A stretch of 64,000 bases of DNA from Sphagnum magellanicum (lineage: Eukaryota > Streptophyta > Sphagnopsida > Sphagnales > Sphagnaceae): contig CM038910.1 in assembly GCA_021904315.1 (NCBI GenBank), positions 23,322,256-23,386,255 on the forward strand. The letters run 5' to 3'. Numbering within the stretch: the first letter of the stretch is position 1; the number at the start of each line of letters is the position of its first letter. Positions 1-10,160 of this stretch are shown one piece after another. Position numbers and translations under genes: made by a program. The notes under the pieces are model-generated. The model had not been told where the DNA came from and ran no database searches. It saw only the letters and a program-made list of their open reading frames with translations.

Positions 1-307
1 ATCAAAAAAGATGTGAACAAATGGCAACATTGAACCATAACCAACCAAAATGAGAATCTCAACACTTGAATTGGCTATCAGGTCACAAGTAATAAACCCA
101 TAACCTTCATTTCAGTAGCAACCTACTAGTTAGCACAAGGTACCAACAAGCCTGGCTCTCATTGGTCCAATGATCGATTCTTTTAACCCGTGGCTTGTTG
201 CCATGAAAATGGCAATAGGGACTCTCTTTGTGGATGAATAGAGGCTACATCAATTTCTCATTACCGTTGGTTACGTCTCTTGTCGATTATTGGAAATGGT
301 CTCGACA
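1..307. other. Unassigned intergenic sequence
   Basis: No reading frame, RNA gene or repeat is recognisable here. The sequence is mixed AT-rich plant intergenic DNA leading into the tandem duplication that follows. Confidence 0.5.
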
Positions 308-456
308 TTTCCACATCTCGACTAGGTATTCCCCCTAACCGATGCCTCTCGTCAGTTACTTAGTCCCTTTGAATCTTTGCACTTCCACATCTCAACTAGG
401 TATTCCCCCCTAACCAATGCCTCTCGTCAGTTACTTAGTCCCTTTGAATCTTTGCA
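308..456. repeat. Two-copy tandem duplication, period about 74 bp
   Basis: Two head-to-tail copies carry the same landmarks: CCACATCTC at 311 and 385, a C-rich run, then CTTAGTCCCTTTGAATCTTT. The copies differ at only a few positions (for example CTCGACTAGG against CTCAACTAGG), so the duplication is fairly recent compared with the decayed elements elsewhere. The short frame starting at 377 runs through the second copy and has no family resemblance, so it is not called as a gene. Confidence 0.8.
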
Positions 457-851
457 ACTGAAAGAAAATCCCAGTGGTAAAATTGGGTTTTTAGGAATAA
501 TAAGTATGTTTTTCCATCAATTTTTATTACCAAAAAAAATATTATTAAGCCCCTTGTATTCATAACTGTGTCATTTCTGTCCTAACACTGCATTTCCAGA
601 GTTTTAGCAGTGACGGCCCACTGGACACTGCCGGGCAATCGCCATGCCAGTATCGAAGAGAAAGAGTCCAAAAACGAAACAAACAAGACCATCGACAGAA
701 GTCCACTTTTCAACACCAAAGTGATGAACAGAGGGAGTTGAAAAACTCCATCCCCCCAACCCAAGCAAAGCATCCATCATCCACACTTAGGGTGGGGGAA
801 AGAAGACCTTTCCTTCCTTGTGTGGCATGAAGAATAATAGTAATAGTAATG

Positions 852-894
<43 letters not shown>

Positions 895-1560
895 ATTTTT
901 TAATTTTATTTTTTTTGGGTTCTATAATGGGTAAGCTGAAAAACAGATTATAACAACCTGACATAAATAACCAAGAGAAAAACTTGACTATTCATTATTC
1001 TTTTCTCTCTTTCAGTGCCTTAATAATAATAATAATAATAATAGAACATGACAAACTCCAATTCTGGATTTCCTTTAATTTAAGAGGAAGCCTAGGGGGA
1101 GAAAGGGGATAGTTAGAGGGATGATGATATTCTTCAAAATATAATTTATGATCTCAATTTTCAACCTTGGATTTGGATGCTCCTGATGATGAGTTTAGTT
1201 ATAATTTTTCTAATTTTTCTAGCATGTATAATTTGGTAAATTATGAAATCTATATGTTTTTTAAAAATTGTTTAGCATTGATGGGTGTGCCAGGGATAAT
1301 GGGAACCTATTTGCTAGATGTTTTAAATATTAACTATGGTCAGCCCAAGTAGATGCTAATGAGGTCACTTGGTGGATAGAGGAGTGGTGGGGGAACGAAT
1401 GGATGGAAGAAGCTTCTATTATTATGTATTTTTTAAGTTGTGAAAGGACATGTCCATCCAGTCTCGTTTGGTTGGCAGACTTCATGTCCTTCTTCTTCCT
1501 CCTTCCTTTCGGCACAAGTAGGTGTCAGATGTCCATGAGTGAAGGTATCCAATTTTTATT
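457..1560. other. AT-rich intergenic sequence with microsatellites
   Basis: Contains a long TA dinucleotide tract at about 854-889 and an AAT trinucleotide tract at about 1021-1042. The short frames on both strands have no recognisable domain. Nothing else stands out. Confidence 0.5.
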
Positions 1561-1842
1561 GGCCTTGCCTACCAAGGCAAGGATATTGTGTTTAGATTCA
1601 TTATAGATAGCTTAAGGGATTTTGGCCCCTAGGTAATAGGTCTATTTTCATATGAGGGTTTTTGAGAGATGATATTTTGGCTTGTGTTGAAACTCGAGAT
1701 TAGTTATAGAGTTATGATATCTTGAAAGATTTTGGTTTCTTTTAGAGGATTTTTTGAGGATTATATTTTTGCAAGGTGAAATATTTGAGTTTCCATAATT
1801 CTTGTTTTACCTTACTTACTTCTTAATGTAAATGGCAAGTGA
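1561..1842 (+). mobile_element. MITE family A, copy 1
   Basis: This block is a diverged copy, in opposite orientation, of 53839-54128. Shared landmarks in the same order include GATATTGTGTTTAGATTCAT, TTTTGGCCCCTAGGTA, GATTAGTTATAGAGTTATGA and TAAATGGCAAG. Similarity stops sharply at the GGCCTTGCC end, and in copy 2 both ends carry that motif inverted, which is how a short non-autonomous DNA transposon looks. Just inside the left end is a small palindrome, CCTTGCC-TACCAA-GGCAAGG (1563-1582). No coding capacity. Superfamily is not assigned because no clear target-site duplication is visible. Confidence 0.72.
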
Positions 1843-3088
1843 CACACCCCCCCCTTTTTTTCTTTTTTTAAAAATCTAGTTTGTAAGGGTCAAGCAATTT
1901 CTTTCAGAACTTTGCCATCACAATTTTTTTCTTGTTATAAAGTAATGGAAGCTTTTGTTTCCCCAAAAATTGCACTACCTATTCCTGTTACCCCTACCAA
2001 AAAAAGGCTCCTTCTTAAGCAAATAATAAAACTTTCATAACATGTGATAACTCAAATGAGTTGAAAAGCATATTATAAAAGAATGTACTTGTTTATAAAT
2101 TTTTTAATCACAAAGATTATTTACAAGTGCCCAAGGCCTATTCGAATACTAGAATATAAATGTGTAAGCTCTCAAGAACTGCATTCCCACATAATAGTTT
2201 CCCCTCTCCCACCCCACCCACAAGATACAATATTGTACAGAAAATTTAGGTCATCAACATGGCTTGAAGTCATGTGCCAAAACAAACACACACCATCCCT
2301 TTTCCATCATGAAACAAAATAATTTTTTGCAGATCCGCACATGCAAAGTTGGCAACACAGAACATGGTCTCGTTGTCAACTTGACTAGCCTTTTAGAACA
2401 CAACACTTTTCAATTCTTCCTAGTAGTAGGGTAGATAGTGAGCTAACACTTAAGCTCTCAAATAACATGCATTCACTCTCTTGTCACTTCCAGCCCTCCA
2501 GGTTCAAAGGCTCTAGGTAGCCCTTCACTTGGCACCGCTATAACCATTTACAACCCTGCATTGGGGTTTAAATTGAGCGAGATAACATCTTCCAAAAGAA
2601 GGGGGATCAAAAATAAATAAAAAGTCTTGACTCTTGTGAATACATATCCTTCCATGTGCAACTAAAGTGTATCCTATAACTAAACATGCCAACCTTTGAA
2701 CATTAACAATATCCCTTTTATTACCAAACAATGTGAACTTCATTTGAAAAAAAATTGGTTTACAACATTGTAATGTTGTAATCACTTGTGAATAGGCATG
2801 ATTTGCCTTTCCAAAAGTTTTTAAATTTTGACAAACCTCATTTAAGGCCAAACAAATGTTGAAAATGTAAAACAGTCAATAATTTTGAACTGTTAGGAGT
2901 GATGAAATTCATTTTGAGAGAGAGATTATAAAACAATAATGTAGTTTTCATTTGGTCCCACATTTTGAGGAATGTTCACCAAGTGAATTACTCTGAAATG
3001 TGAGTTCACTTCTTGACATAAAGCACTTGGAGAAAATTTGTAGTGTATTTGGAGGGCACCTTATATCCATCAATTTTCTTCCTAGAAA
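1843..3088. other. Unassigned intergenic sequence
   Basis: The longest frame (2525-2851, minus, 108 residues) has no family resemblance and no start or splice context. Otherwise this is AT-rich sequence with C-homopolymer runs near 1850 and short pyrimidine tracts. Confidence 0.4.
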
Positions 3089-3215
3089 TTGGGAGGGATA
3101 ATTGGGACGGATATTATGCCTACTCCTCAAGGATGGGAGGGAAATTATGCCTACTTGTAGGTGCAAGAACCCTCCCACTCTTGAGGAGTAGGCATAAGAA
3201 CCCTCCCATTTATAT
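3089..3215. repeat. Inverted repeat / hairpin, 28-bp core arms
   Basis: The left arm at 3114-3141 and right arm at 3170-3197 are reverse complements apart from two mismatches (CAAGGATGGG against CAAGAGTGGG) and enclose a 28-nt loop. Weaker complementarity continues outward through GGGAGGG at about 3091 and CCCTCCC at about 3201, so the whole fold is roughly 125 nt. This resembles a small foldback element. The frames crossing it are products of the symmetry. Confidence 0.8.
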
Positions 3216-4053
3216 GCCTTGTGAACTACATAGGTTTGGTTCATGATAAATTTTGCCTTGTGCTTTATGATAGGTAAAGCCCATGAGTGAGGGACATTCC
3301 CAAAATGTGGGGCTGAACTCAGCTATTGCCTTGTCCTAGGCCCCTTATTTTGAGAATGCCCTCACCCTCGAGCTTTACACTACACAAATTCTTATTTTAA
3401 CTGCTGCTAGTTTTGACGGGTACCAAGCTGGAACCCTGGTTTATAGATTGGTATTGATCCTTGTATCAAACAACCAACCAGATTCCAGATTGGTATGACT
3501 TGAGGTAGTGTGGTACCTGCTTGGTAGGGACTAGGGACATGAGGTGATGCCAGCCTTGTACCCATACATGGCTGCTAGGGAGGGCTATGTGAGATGATAA
3601 CTAACAGCTTCATATCAGGGGAACACCAATCAGAATAATAGGTTCTCTCTACTTACCTCTAGGCTCCCTCATACCAGCCAAAAATCAACCTTGGACCCTA
3701 ATATCATGACCAAGATGGTATGATTTTATTTTTTTGCTATTCAATACCAGTACTAAGCTGGCATGAAATTTCTAAAAGGTCCAATATATGTTCATACCCA
3801 CTCAACACTAGTTTGAACTTGCCACAAGGGGCCAGTGCCATTGTGTAATGAGAAGCTTGATCAGAGGACTACAGTAATTGTGATTTAGACTCCAGGATGG
3901 TGTGTACAAGTGTGACATTATTAATAACTTGTATGCGGGACTTCATGAGAGAGGGGGATCGAATGACACAACCCATATATATATATACACACACTAGTTT
4001 GAACCCCATGCCTAATGCACAGGTGTGTGTGTATTTGATGGTACATATTACAA
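3216..4053. repeat. Degenerate dispersed repeat, GGTA-rich
   Basis: The stretch 3410-3860 is full of near-repeats of TGGTAT/TACCAG. It shares a diverged section with 16880-17060: both have the order CCAAAA-T-AACCTTGGACC, then GGTATGA or AGTATGA, then TTTCTAAAAGG or TTTTTAAAAGAG. It looks like two old copies of one interspersed repeat. No coding capacity was recognised. Confidence 0.35.
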
Positions 4054-4224
4054 TTACAGACTACATTTCCAAAACCTCTTTATATACAACATTCGGCATG
4101 TATCCATTGGACCCTGGCTGCTGAAAATCTTGATGTTTGCACTGCTTGTGACCTGTGAGATAGCAACATACAGCTGACCATGGGAATAGACCGGAGACGG
4201 CAAATATACCTCAATGTTGTTCAA
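4054..4224 (-). pseudogene. Helitron Pif1-like helicase, C-terminal fragment
   Basis: On the minus strand the frame reads NIEVYLPSPVYSHGQLYVAI followed by SQVTSSANIKIFS. This is the last helicase motif region of Helitron-encoded Pif1-like helicases (YLPxPVFSHGQLYVAxSRVTS is typical). A little downstream a second frame reads MPNVVYKEVLEM, matching the usual NVVYKEVL tail, so one frameshift separates the two parts. Everything upstream (Rep domain, helicase motifs I-V) is missing. CTAG at about 3996, next to a CA-repeat, could be the 3' terminus, but no strong hairpin precedes it. Confidence 0.75.
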
Positions 4225-4387
4225 CTTGTAAGTAAGTAGTAACTTACTTATTTAGTAGGTATCAATCTGTTGAAAATTATTTCTTTGTTTTTGTATGTTG
4301 ATAAGTTTCAGTATCCAGACCCCCTCCCTGTTCATAATGGTTAGGGTTTCTGGTGTAGCCAATTTTCACATGCATTATAATAATACC

Positions 4388-4655
4388 TTTGGCATCCAGC
4401 ATATTATTATTATTGGCAAAATTGTTTTTCTGGGCAATCTGATCATTGCAATTACCAATATATCTATTAAGTTTGTGTGCTAAAATGGCAACTGACATCC
4501 ATTGCCATAACTATTATGGCAAATGCAAGCCTTGAAATTGCCAATATCTAATAAAAGTGTGCTTAACAGATGCTCGCTCTGGCATCCATTGAAATATATT
4601 AAAAAATTATGGCAATGTAAAAAGCTTTGAAAATTCCCAATATTTTAAATAAAAT
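4388..4655. repeat. Degenerate tandem repeat, three units of about 90 bp
   Basis: Three consecutive blocks starting near 4388, 4482 and 4563 each carry (T)GGCA-ATCCA or GACATCCATTG, then ATTGGCA or TATGGCAA, then ATTGCCAATATCTAT/A and AAGT-TGTGTGC or GTGTGCTTAAC. Units are well diverged. No coding capacity. Confidence 0.5.
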
Positions 4656-5103
4656 TTCAAAAAGAAAAAGAAAAAGACCCAACCCAACTCTTTCAGTTGT
4701 TGAGAAAGAGACATGATGAGTGTACCTAAGTCCAAACACCCCAAAATAAAAAATAAAAATAAAAATAAAAATTTACAACACTAATATATATTATTCTCCG
4801 CTGTGTCGCATCTGTATTCCACTCTTTCTTCGCCCGTCGAAGTAAACAGACCATGATGAGACGAACGAATGACCGGACAAATGGACGGACGGATGATGGG
4901 ACAGATGGATGAAATGATGCTTCACATCCCGACGTCCTTTACTATATAATATATATATATATATATGCATTTTACATGGTTGCGATGGCTAAAATGAGCT
5001 CATAGTGGTCTTAGTGCCTTCATTGGTGGGTCCTGTATGATTATGTCCATCTACTTATGATTTGCCTTCCTTTTTTTCTTTTTCTGTTACATGATGCATA
5101 CGA
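4656..5103. other. Unassigned intergenic sequence
   Basis: Includes an AAAT-type simple tract near 4745-4770, a GGACGGA-like purine run near 4870-4910 and a TA tract at about 4943-4966. No gene recognised. Confidence 0.4.
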
Positions 5104-5612
5104 CAGCACAAAATCACTTTGTAAGTACAGCGCAAAATCACTTTGTAAGTACTTGTCGCTCGATTGTAGCACGGGTTTTCCATTGTTGATAGCGAACTTC
5201 CAGCTTGATTTATCTCACACAGGCTCTTTCAGTTGTGACAGTGAGCTTCCAGCTTGATTTTTTCATCTCTGGGCACAGTCTAAGTCATAATGTAATGTTC
5301 GCTTTGTTTATGAGCTGCTGCTACTTCAAAAATATTCAATTCCAGGACGGAATTCACATCCTATCTATCTATCTTCCAACCCTATTTTTCCAACCTTCCT
5401 TTCCAACCTTCCACAATTTAAATTGGGGTACCTGTAGAAAATACTCTATTTAATTCTGTGATGAAATTTGCATCCTATCTTTCAACCCTACCTTTCCAAC
5501 CTTCCGCAAATTAAATTGGGGTACCTGTAGAAAATACGCTATTCAAATCCATGATGGAATTTGCATCCTATCCTTCAACCCTACTTTTCCAACCTTCCAC
5601 AATTTAAACCAC
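5104..5612. repeat. Cluster of local tandem duplications
   Basis: Three kinds of repetition lie back to back. CAAAATCACTTTGTAAGTAC occurs twice (about 5108 and 5133). CTTCCAGCTTGATTT occurs twice (about 5198 and 5246). A unit of roughly 95 bp with landmarks TTGCATCCTATC, CAACCCTA-TTTTCCAACCTTCC and TTGGGGTACCTGTAGAAAAT occurs about three times from 5334 to 5611, the last copy incomplete. The pattern suggests repeated replication slippage. No coding capacity. Confidence 0.75.
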
Positions 5613-6107
5613 TCTGCTCAGGTATAGTTTTTGTGTGTGATCTTTGTGTACATTGGTAGGGAGCAATAGCACTAGTGTGTGGCAATAGGTGTGCAGTAGT
5701 ACTGTAATATCAAATTGGCAGCTTCAACACTAGTTATATAATTTGTAGAAATGTTGAAATTTTCACACACAAAAAAAACCTTTTTTCAAAGAAAATAATT
5801 TTGTCCAAAAAAAACATAGAATTTTTATATTCAGGAATTCAATTTTTGGCATGGAATCTTCAAAATTAATTAATTAAGTATTTGACGAACATGTGTTGAA
5901 GCTGGCCCTATGGCCTAAACTTTGGTAATAAGGGAATTGCAATGATAGGTCTCTTTACCCTAATAAGTACTTTGTCAAAGCCTCAAAAATAATACTATAC
6001 CACTTGTCTTTTATGTGGTCAAGGGTCTTGAAAGAGGCAAATTACAATGTTGGGTCATTCTCTCTTTTTGATGAGAACTATCAACTTCAGTTCTTCCCAA
6101 CACTTTA
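5613..6107. other. Unassigned AT-rich sequence
   Basis: No gene or repeat recognised. It may belong to the flank or 3' end of the hAT element that follows, but its boundary cannot be placed. Confidence 0.35.
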
Positions 6108-6200
6108 GAGAATCAACCTGATTTTTTTCATAATTATTTTAGACTTATGATAAATAATTAGGGTAATCATTTTTTAAAATTTTTAATCAGGCTGATTCTC
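6108..6200. repeat. 93-bp inverted repeat beside the hAT fossil
   Basis: GAGAATCAACCTGAT at 6108-6122 faces ATCAGGCTGATTCTC at 6186-6200, a 15-bp stem with one mismatch around an AT-rich loop. It lies just outside the C-terminal end of the hAT transposase fossil. It could be a subterminal structure of that element or an independent small insertion. Confidence 0.65.
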
Positions 6201-6439
6201 AGATAAAAACAACTTTCACAAATGTGATAACAGTTGAGTGATTTTCACAGTCTGAATCTCAAATTTATTTTCATTTTTAAAAAAATAGTTAAGAAATAAT
6301 TAGAAATAAAAATAAACTTGCCTAAAGAATGATTTAAATGTTACACATTTTTCTATCTTTTTCAAATATTCCTTCAAATTCTTTTAATTCCTCGTCTAAC
6401 TTTATATTAACTTCAATTAGCTCCACTAAACTAAAAAAG

Positions 6440-8450
6440 GGTTTACAACCAATCCCACAGTTATTGGGTCAATTTTTGTTGATGAAAATTAACTTATCTA
6501 AATTATCCAATTGTTGACATTCTCTAAGATCAATAAATATTTTCGCCAAAGAAAAAATTCCTTCAATTTCAAATTGTGAATCAACAATGCTTCAGATTTG
6601 ATGGGCAAGTAATGCAACTATAGAAAACATAGATTCATGCTTCTCCCATCATTGAAGAAAACACTTGATATATTTCATATTCATTTGAAACTTTTTTAAA
6701 TCATAAATTCCCTACTGACAAGCTCATTTGCTGGTTTATTTGTTCTTGTTGCCATTTCAAAAAATTCCAAATTATTATCTTCATCAACATCTTGGTTAAT
6801 AGTGACATTTTCAAACAAAGGGTGCAAGTGTTGATAACATTTTAACATGGGATACAAGGGTTTTTTATCATTTTTTGAACAATGGCCTTGCCTTATTCAA
6901 GGTCAGTAAATGAGGACATAAACATAAGTTTTTGAACCTAAGATCCAATATCAAAGACAACACGTTATGAACCTTCTTTTCTTCATACTTATTTTTTAAA
7001 TACAATTTAAAATAGCACAAACTTTTTTTTAATGTTAAGGGCCAAAAAACCTAATTCAAAAACAACAATGGACTCCTCTTCCATAAAATTATCAAAAGAA
7101 ACTAAAATTTCAAATTCTTTCAATTTTAAGCAAATGGAAATGGGAAAATGCAAAACAACACTTAATAACCAATGAACTTCATATTGATTAAAAACACGAG
7201 TAGAAAAAATAGGGGAAAGGACATCAACAATGATTTGAAAAATGTGCCATGTCAAAGGAGGAGGCATTTGTGCAATCATCCTAATAGTAGTCTACCTACT
7301 ATAATAAATAACAATGGTTTTTTGAAATTGCAATGCCTCTTGAAAAAGGATAATTTTGCTCATAAATGTAGAAAACATAAAACAATTTGTTAAAACTTAT
7401 TACTAATTGGAATTAATTACAAAAATGATAACATATACATTTTTCATTGCAACAATACATCAAATTGAAAAATACTTTGTCTTCAATATCCAACTTCCTT
7501 GGGACCAAACCAAATTCAACATAGGACTTGTTCCACTCTTGTCAACCTTTCCCACATTTTTTTGGCTAGGTTATACACTTCTATAAATCTCCTTTTATAG
7601 CAATGATAAAAATATATAAATTTTTTACATTTTTTTCATTTGTTATGGCATATTAACAAGCCTTAAGCATGCCAAAAGCAAGCGCCTTGATAACTTTCCT
7701 CCAAACTTAAAATGTCACAACTTACAATTTTTTTAATATAATAGTTATTGTATTCAAGTTAGATCCCTCATCTTTCACATAATTTTTATTTTTTTTCTCA
7801 AGTTACATTTTTTTAATAACTCAATCAAGTTTTTGGCCAAAGACTTCCCAAAAGTATGTGCAACCTCAAAAAGACCAAGTGTAACATGTTTTGATTACTA
7901 ATTAGCTCCCAAAACATTAATCACAAGGGCAAATATGTCATGCACTCCTTTTAATGTTCAAAGAATTAAGCTCACTATTGCGGAATTAAATTTTGCCAAA
8001 GTTGGTAAAACATACAACTATTTAGTTTTCTTCACCAACCTACAAAACATCTTTTGTGAAAATTGTTTTTTAGAAAAAAAACAAGTCTTGGACACAAATG
8101 CAAACATAGGCCTTTCATCCACAAACTTTCCACAAATTGCATGTGTAGATGATTTTTAATAATCAACAAGGCCATATTCTCGAGAAACAATTTTTGTTGC
8201 ATATGATCCTTCTAGAAAGGATCTTTGGTAGCAAAAAATTTGATAATTGCATTGCGAGATGGATTGTATCTTTCTTTGGTAGGTTATCTTTCTACTTTTC
8301 CTTTCAATGGACTATTTATTTCCTTTTCAAACATTTTTGCAATAATAGAATGGTTTACACTCACATAGTTTTTCAATGTTGTTATTCCATTTGTTATATT
8401 ATATATGATTAGACATTTCTTTGTTTGAGTTTTAGGGTATTTCACATTAA
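6440..8450 (-). pseudogene. hAT-superfamily transposase, decayed
   Basis: Read on the minus strand from high to low coordinates, several landmarks of plant zf-BED/hAT transposases appear in order. A frame with HLHMQFVESLWMKGLCLHLC and nearby AHD-like text lies near 7,900-8,150. SLEESYQGACFWHA near 7,670 is followed by NLAKKMWERLTRVEQ near 7,550. KPLYPMLKCYQHLHPLFEN lies near 6,850. The C-terminal dimerisation region has HESMFSIVALLAHQI-like and DSQFEIEGIFSLAKIF-like segments and then NLDKLIFINKN at about 6,490-6,640. The frame changes repeatedly and stops interrupt it, so the gene is dead. The N-terminal zinc finger is not visible. Related sequence lies at 57060-58240. Confidence 0.75.
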
Positions 8451-10160
8451 ATTTGTTTTATCATTCACAAAAAAACCAAACATAAAAAGTTTCTACCATG
8501 TGACTTCCAAATTGTTCTTTGAGTATTCAATTTTTTAATGTTTCTTTCATTATTATTTTTTTTCAATTTCTACATTTTAGATGTTTTTAATTTGTTTAGG
8601 GTTTATTTCACATTCTTGCAAAAAAAAACTTCCATTACATCATTCATGAACACTTCACATGTATTTTCACTTATCATATTTTCATTTTTAGAAGATTGGG
8701 CCATTTTCAATTTTCACAAGAAAATGCAACTCCAAGATGGAAGAAAAAAACCAAATAGATGTATGATAAACCAAAACACCAAAACCTAGTACCCTACAGC
8801 CTAAAATGCACGCATTTACAAAAAAAATTACAAGTTATTCAATTTTTTCCTCAAATGTTTTGCAAGCATATGCAAATAGAAATTTTTTTTGTTAATGTTG
8901 GATTCTTTTAATGATTCTTACAAAAAAAAACAACAACAAATTTGTTATTAAACAACCAAAAAATTAGTCATCTTCGAAAATAAATTAATTAATATAAAGA
9001 ATATAAAACACATGAAAAAAAAGGAAATAAAAAAGAAGTAATGGAATTTAAAATTTTAAAAATAAACAAGTGCAAAGACTTCTTTTTTTCCCTCCCTTTT
9101 GTTTCTGATCACAGAAAAGCTCCATCACCACAAGGCAATGGGTGTCGGTAGTAATTCACAATGGCATAGACAACACAATGAACTAACAACAATTTGACGA
9201 ACTAATAACAACACCAAACGGGGTAAATGGTGATGGTGGGTACCTAGTAGTGGGAGGCATACAATAATGCAATGGACCACCAATTTGCCACATGCAAGGC
9301 AATGGCAATGGGGGGTTGTACCTCACCAAAACACATGCAATGGGAATTGCGACTAACATTGCAAAAAAATAACAAAAAGTAACAACAATAGCAACACATG
9401 GGGGTTCAAGTGAGTCCCTAGGACCAATGAGATGGACTAGTAGCAACAATGTGACAAACCAATAATGCTAGCAATGTGATGAACTAACAACATGACCAAC
9501 AACACAAATAATAAAACCATTAATGTGACAAATCATGAGCAACACCAACAACACAATGAACCAATAGTGCAACACCAACAATAAATGAAATCAACAACAT
9601 GATGAAACAACACAAAGGAGGAACCTAAAGAAGCAACACAAAAGAACAATGCAAAGGAGCAATCTAAGATAGCAACACAATGCAAACACACACATGAGAA
9701 AAAATGAACTTTTAATCATGATTCAGAATGATTAACCCCAAAGGGGTTTTATACCAATGGGTGTCACTTGGGCTTCCCGCCTAACACCTAACCTAATCTA
9801 ACTATTAACTTGAGAATTGGGTTATGGGTTTTTCATAAAACATAACTAATTATAAATAAATAAATTCAAAAGAGGTTTTCATCCAATTTGATTTTCATCT
9901 AGATGAGAATCGTTGATTTAGTTTTCAAACTGATTATCATTAGATGTGATACCAATCAATTTTCATTGTAAGAACTAGTCTAAGAACTAGGCATCCTAAT
10001 GAGAACCGCCCCACACTTGTAATTTAGTGCATTATTTGACAAGGGTTTTATTTTAGATGATAATTATTTTGGATTGGAAAAGAGGAGGTGCCCACTATGG
10101 GCTTGAACTCCACCCCAACATTATAACTTGAATTCAAGAATACACCTTAGGTTTGTTAAG
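8451..10160. other. AT-rich sequence with an AAC-rich degenerate tract
   Basis: From about 9440 to 9700 the sequence is a degenerate ACAA/CAACAC simple repeat. A near-perfect 22-bp palindrome (GATTTTCATCT/AGATGAGAATC) sits at 9890-9911. The frame at 9183-9449 (minus, 88 residues) has no recognisable domain. This stretch could include the 5' end of the hAT element, but no terminal repeat could be fixed. Confidence 0.35.

Noticed and set aside
2525-2851. 108-codon minus-strand frame
   Set aside because: No recognisable family, no conserved motif, composition like flanking DNA.
10085-10150. B-box-like GAGTTCAAGCCC on the minus strand suggesting another SINE
   Set aside because: No A box at the right distance and no second copy in the window.
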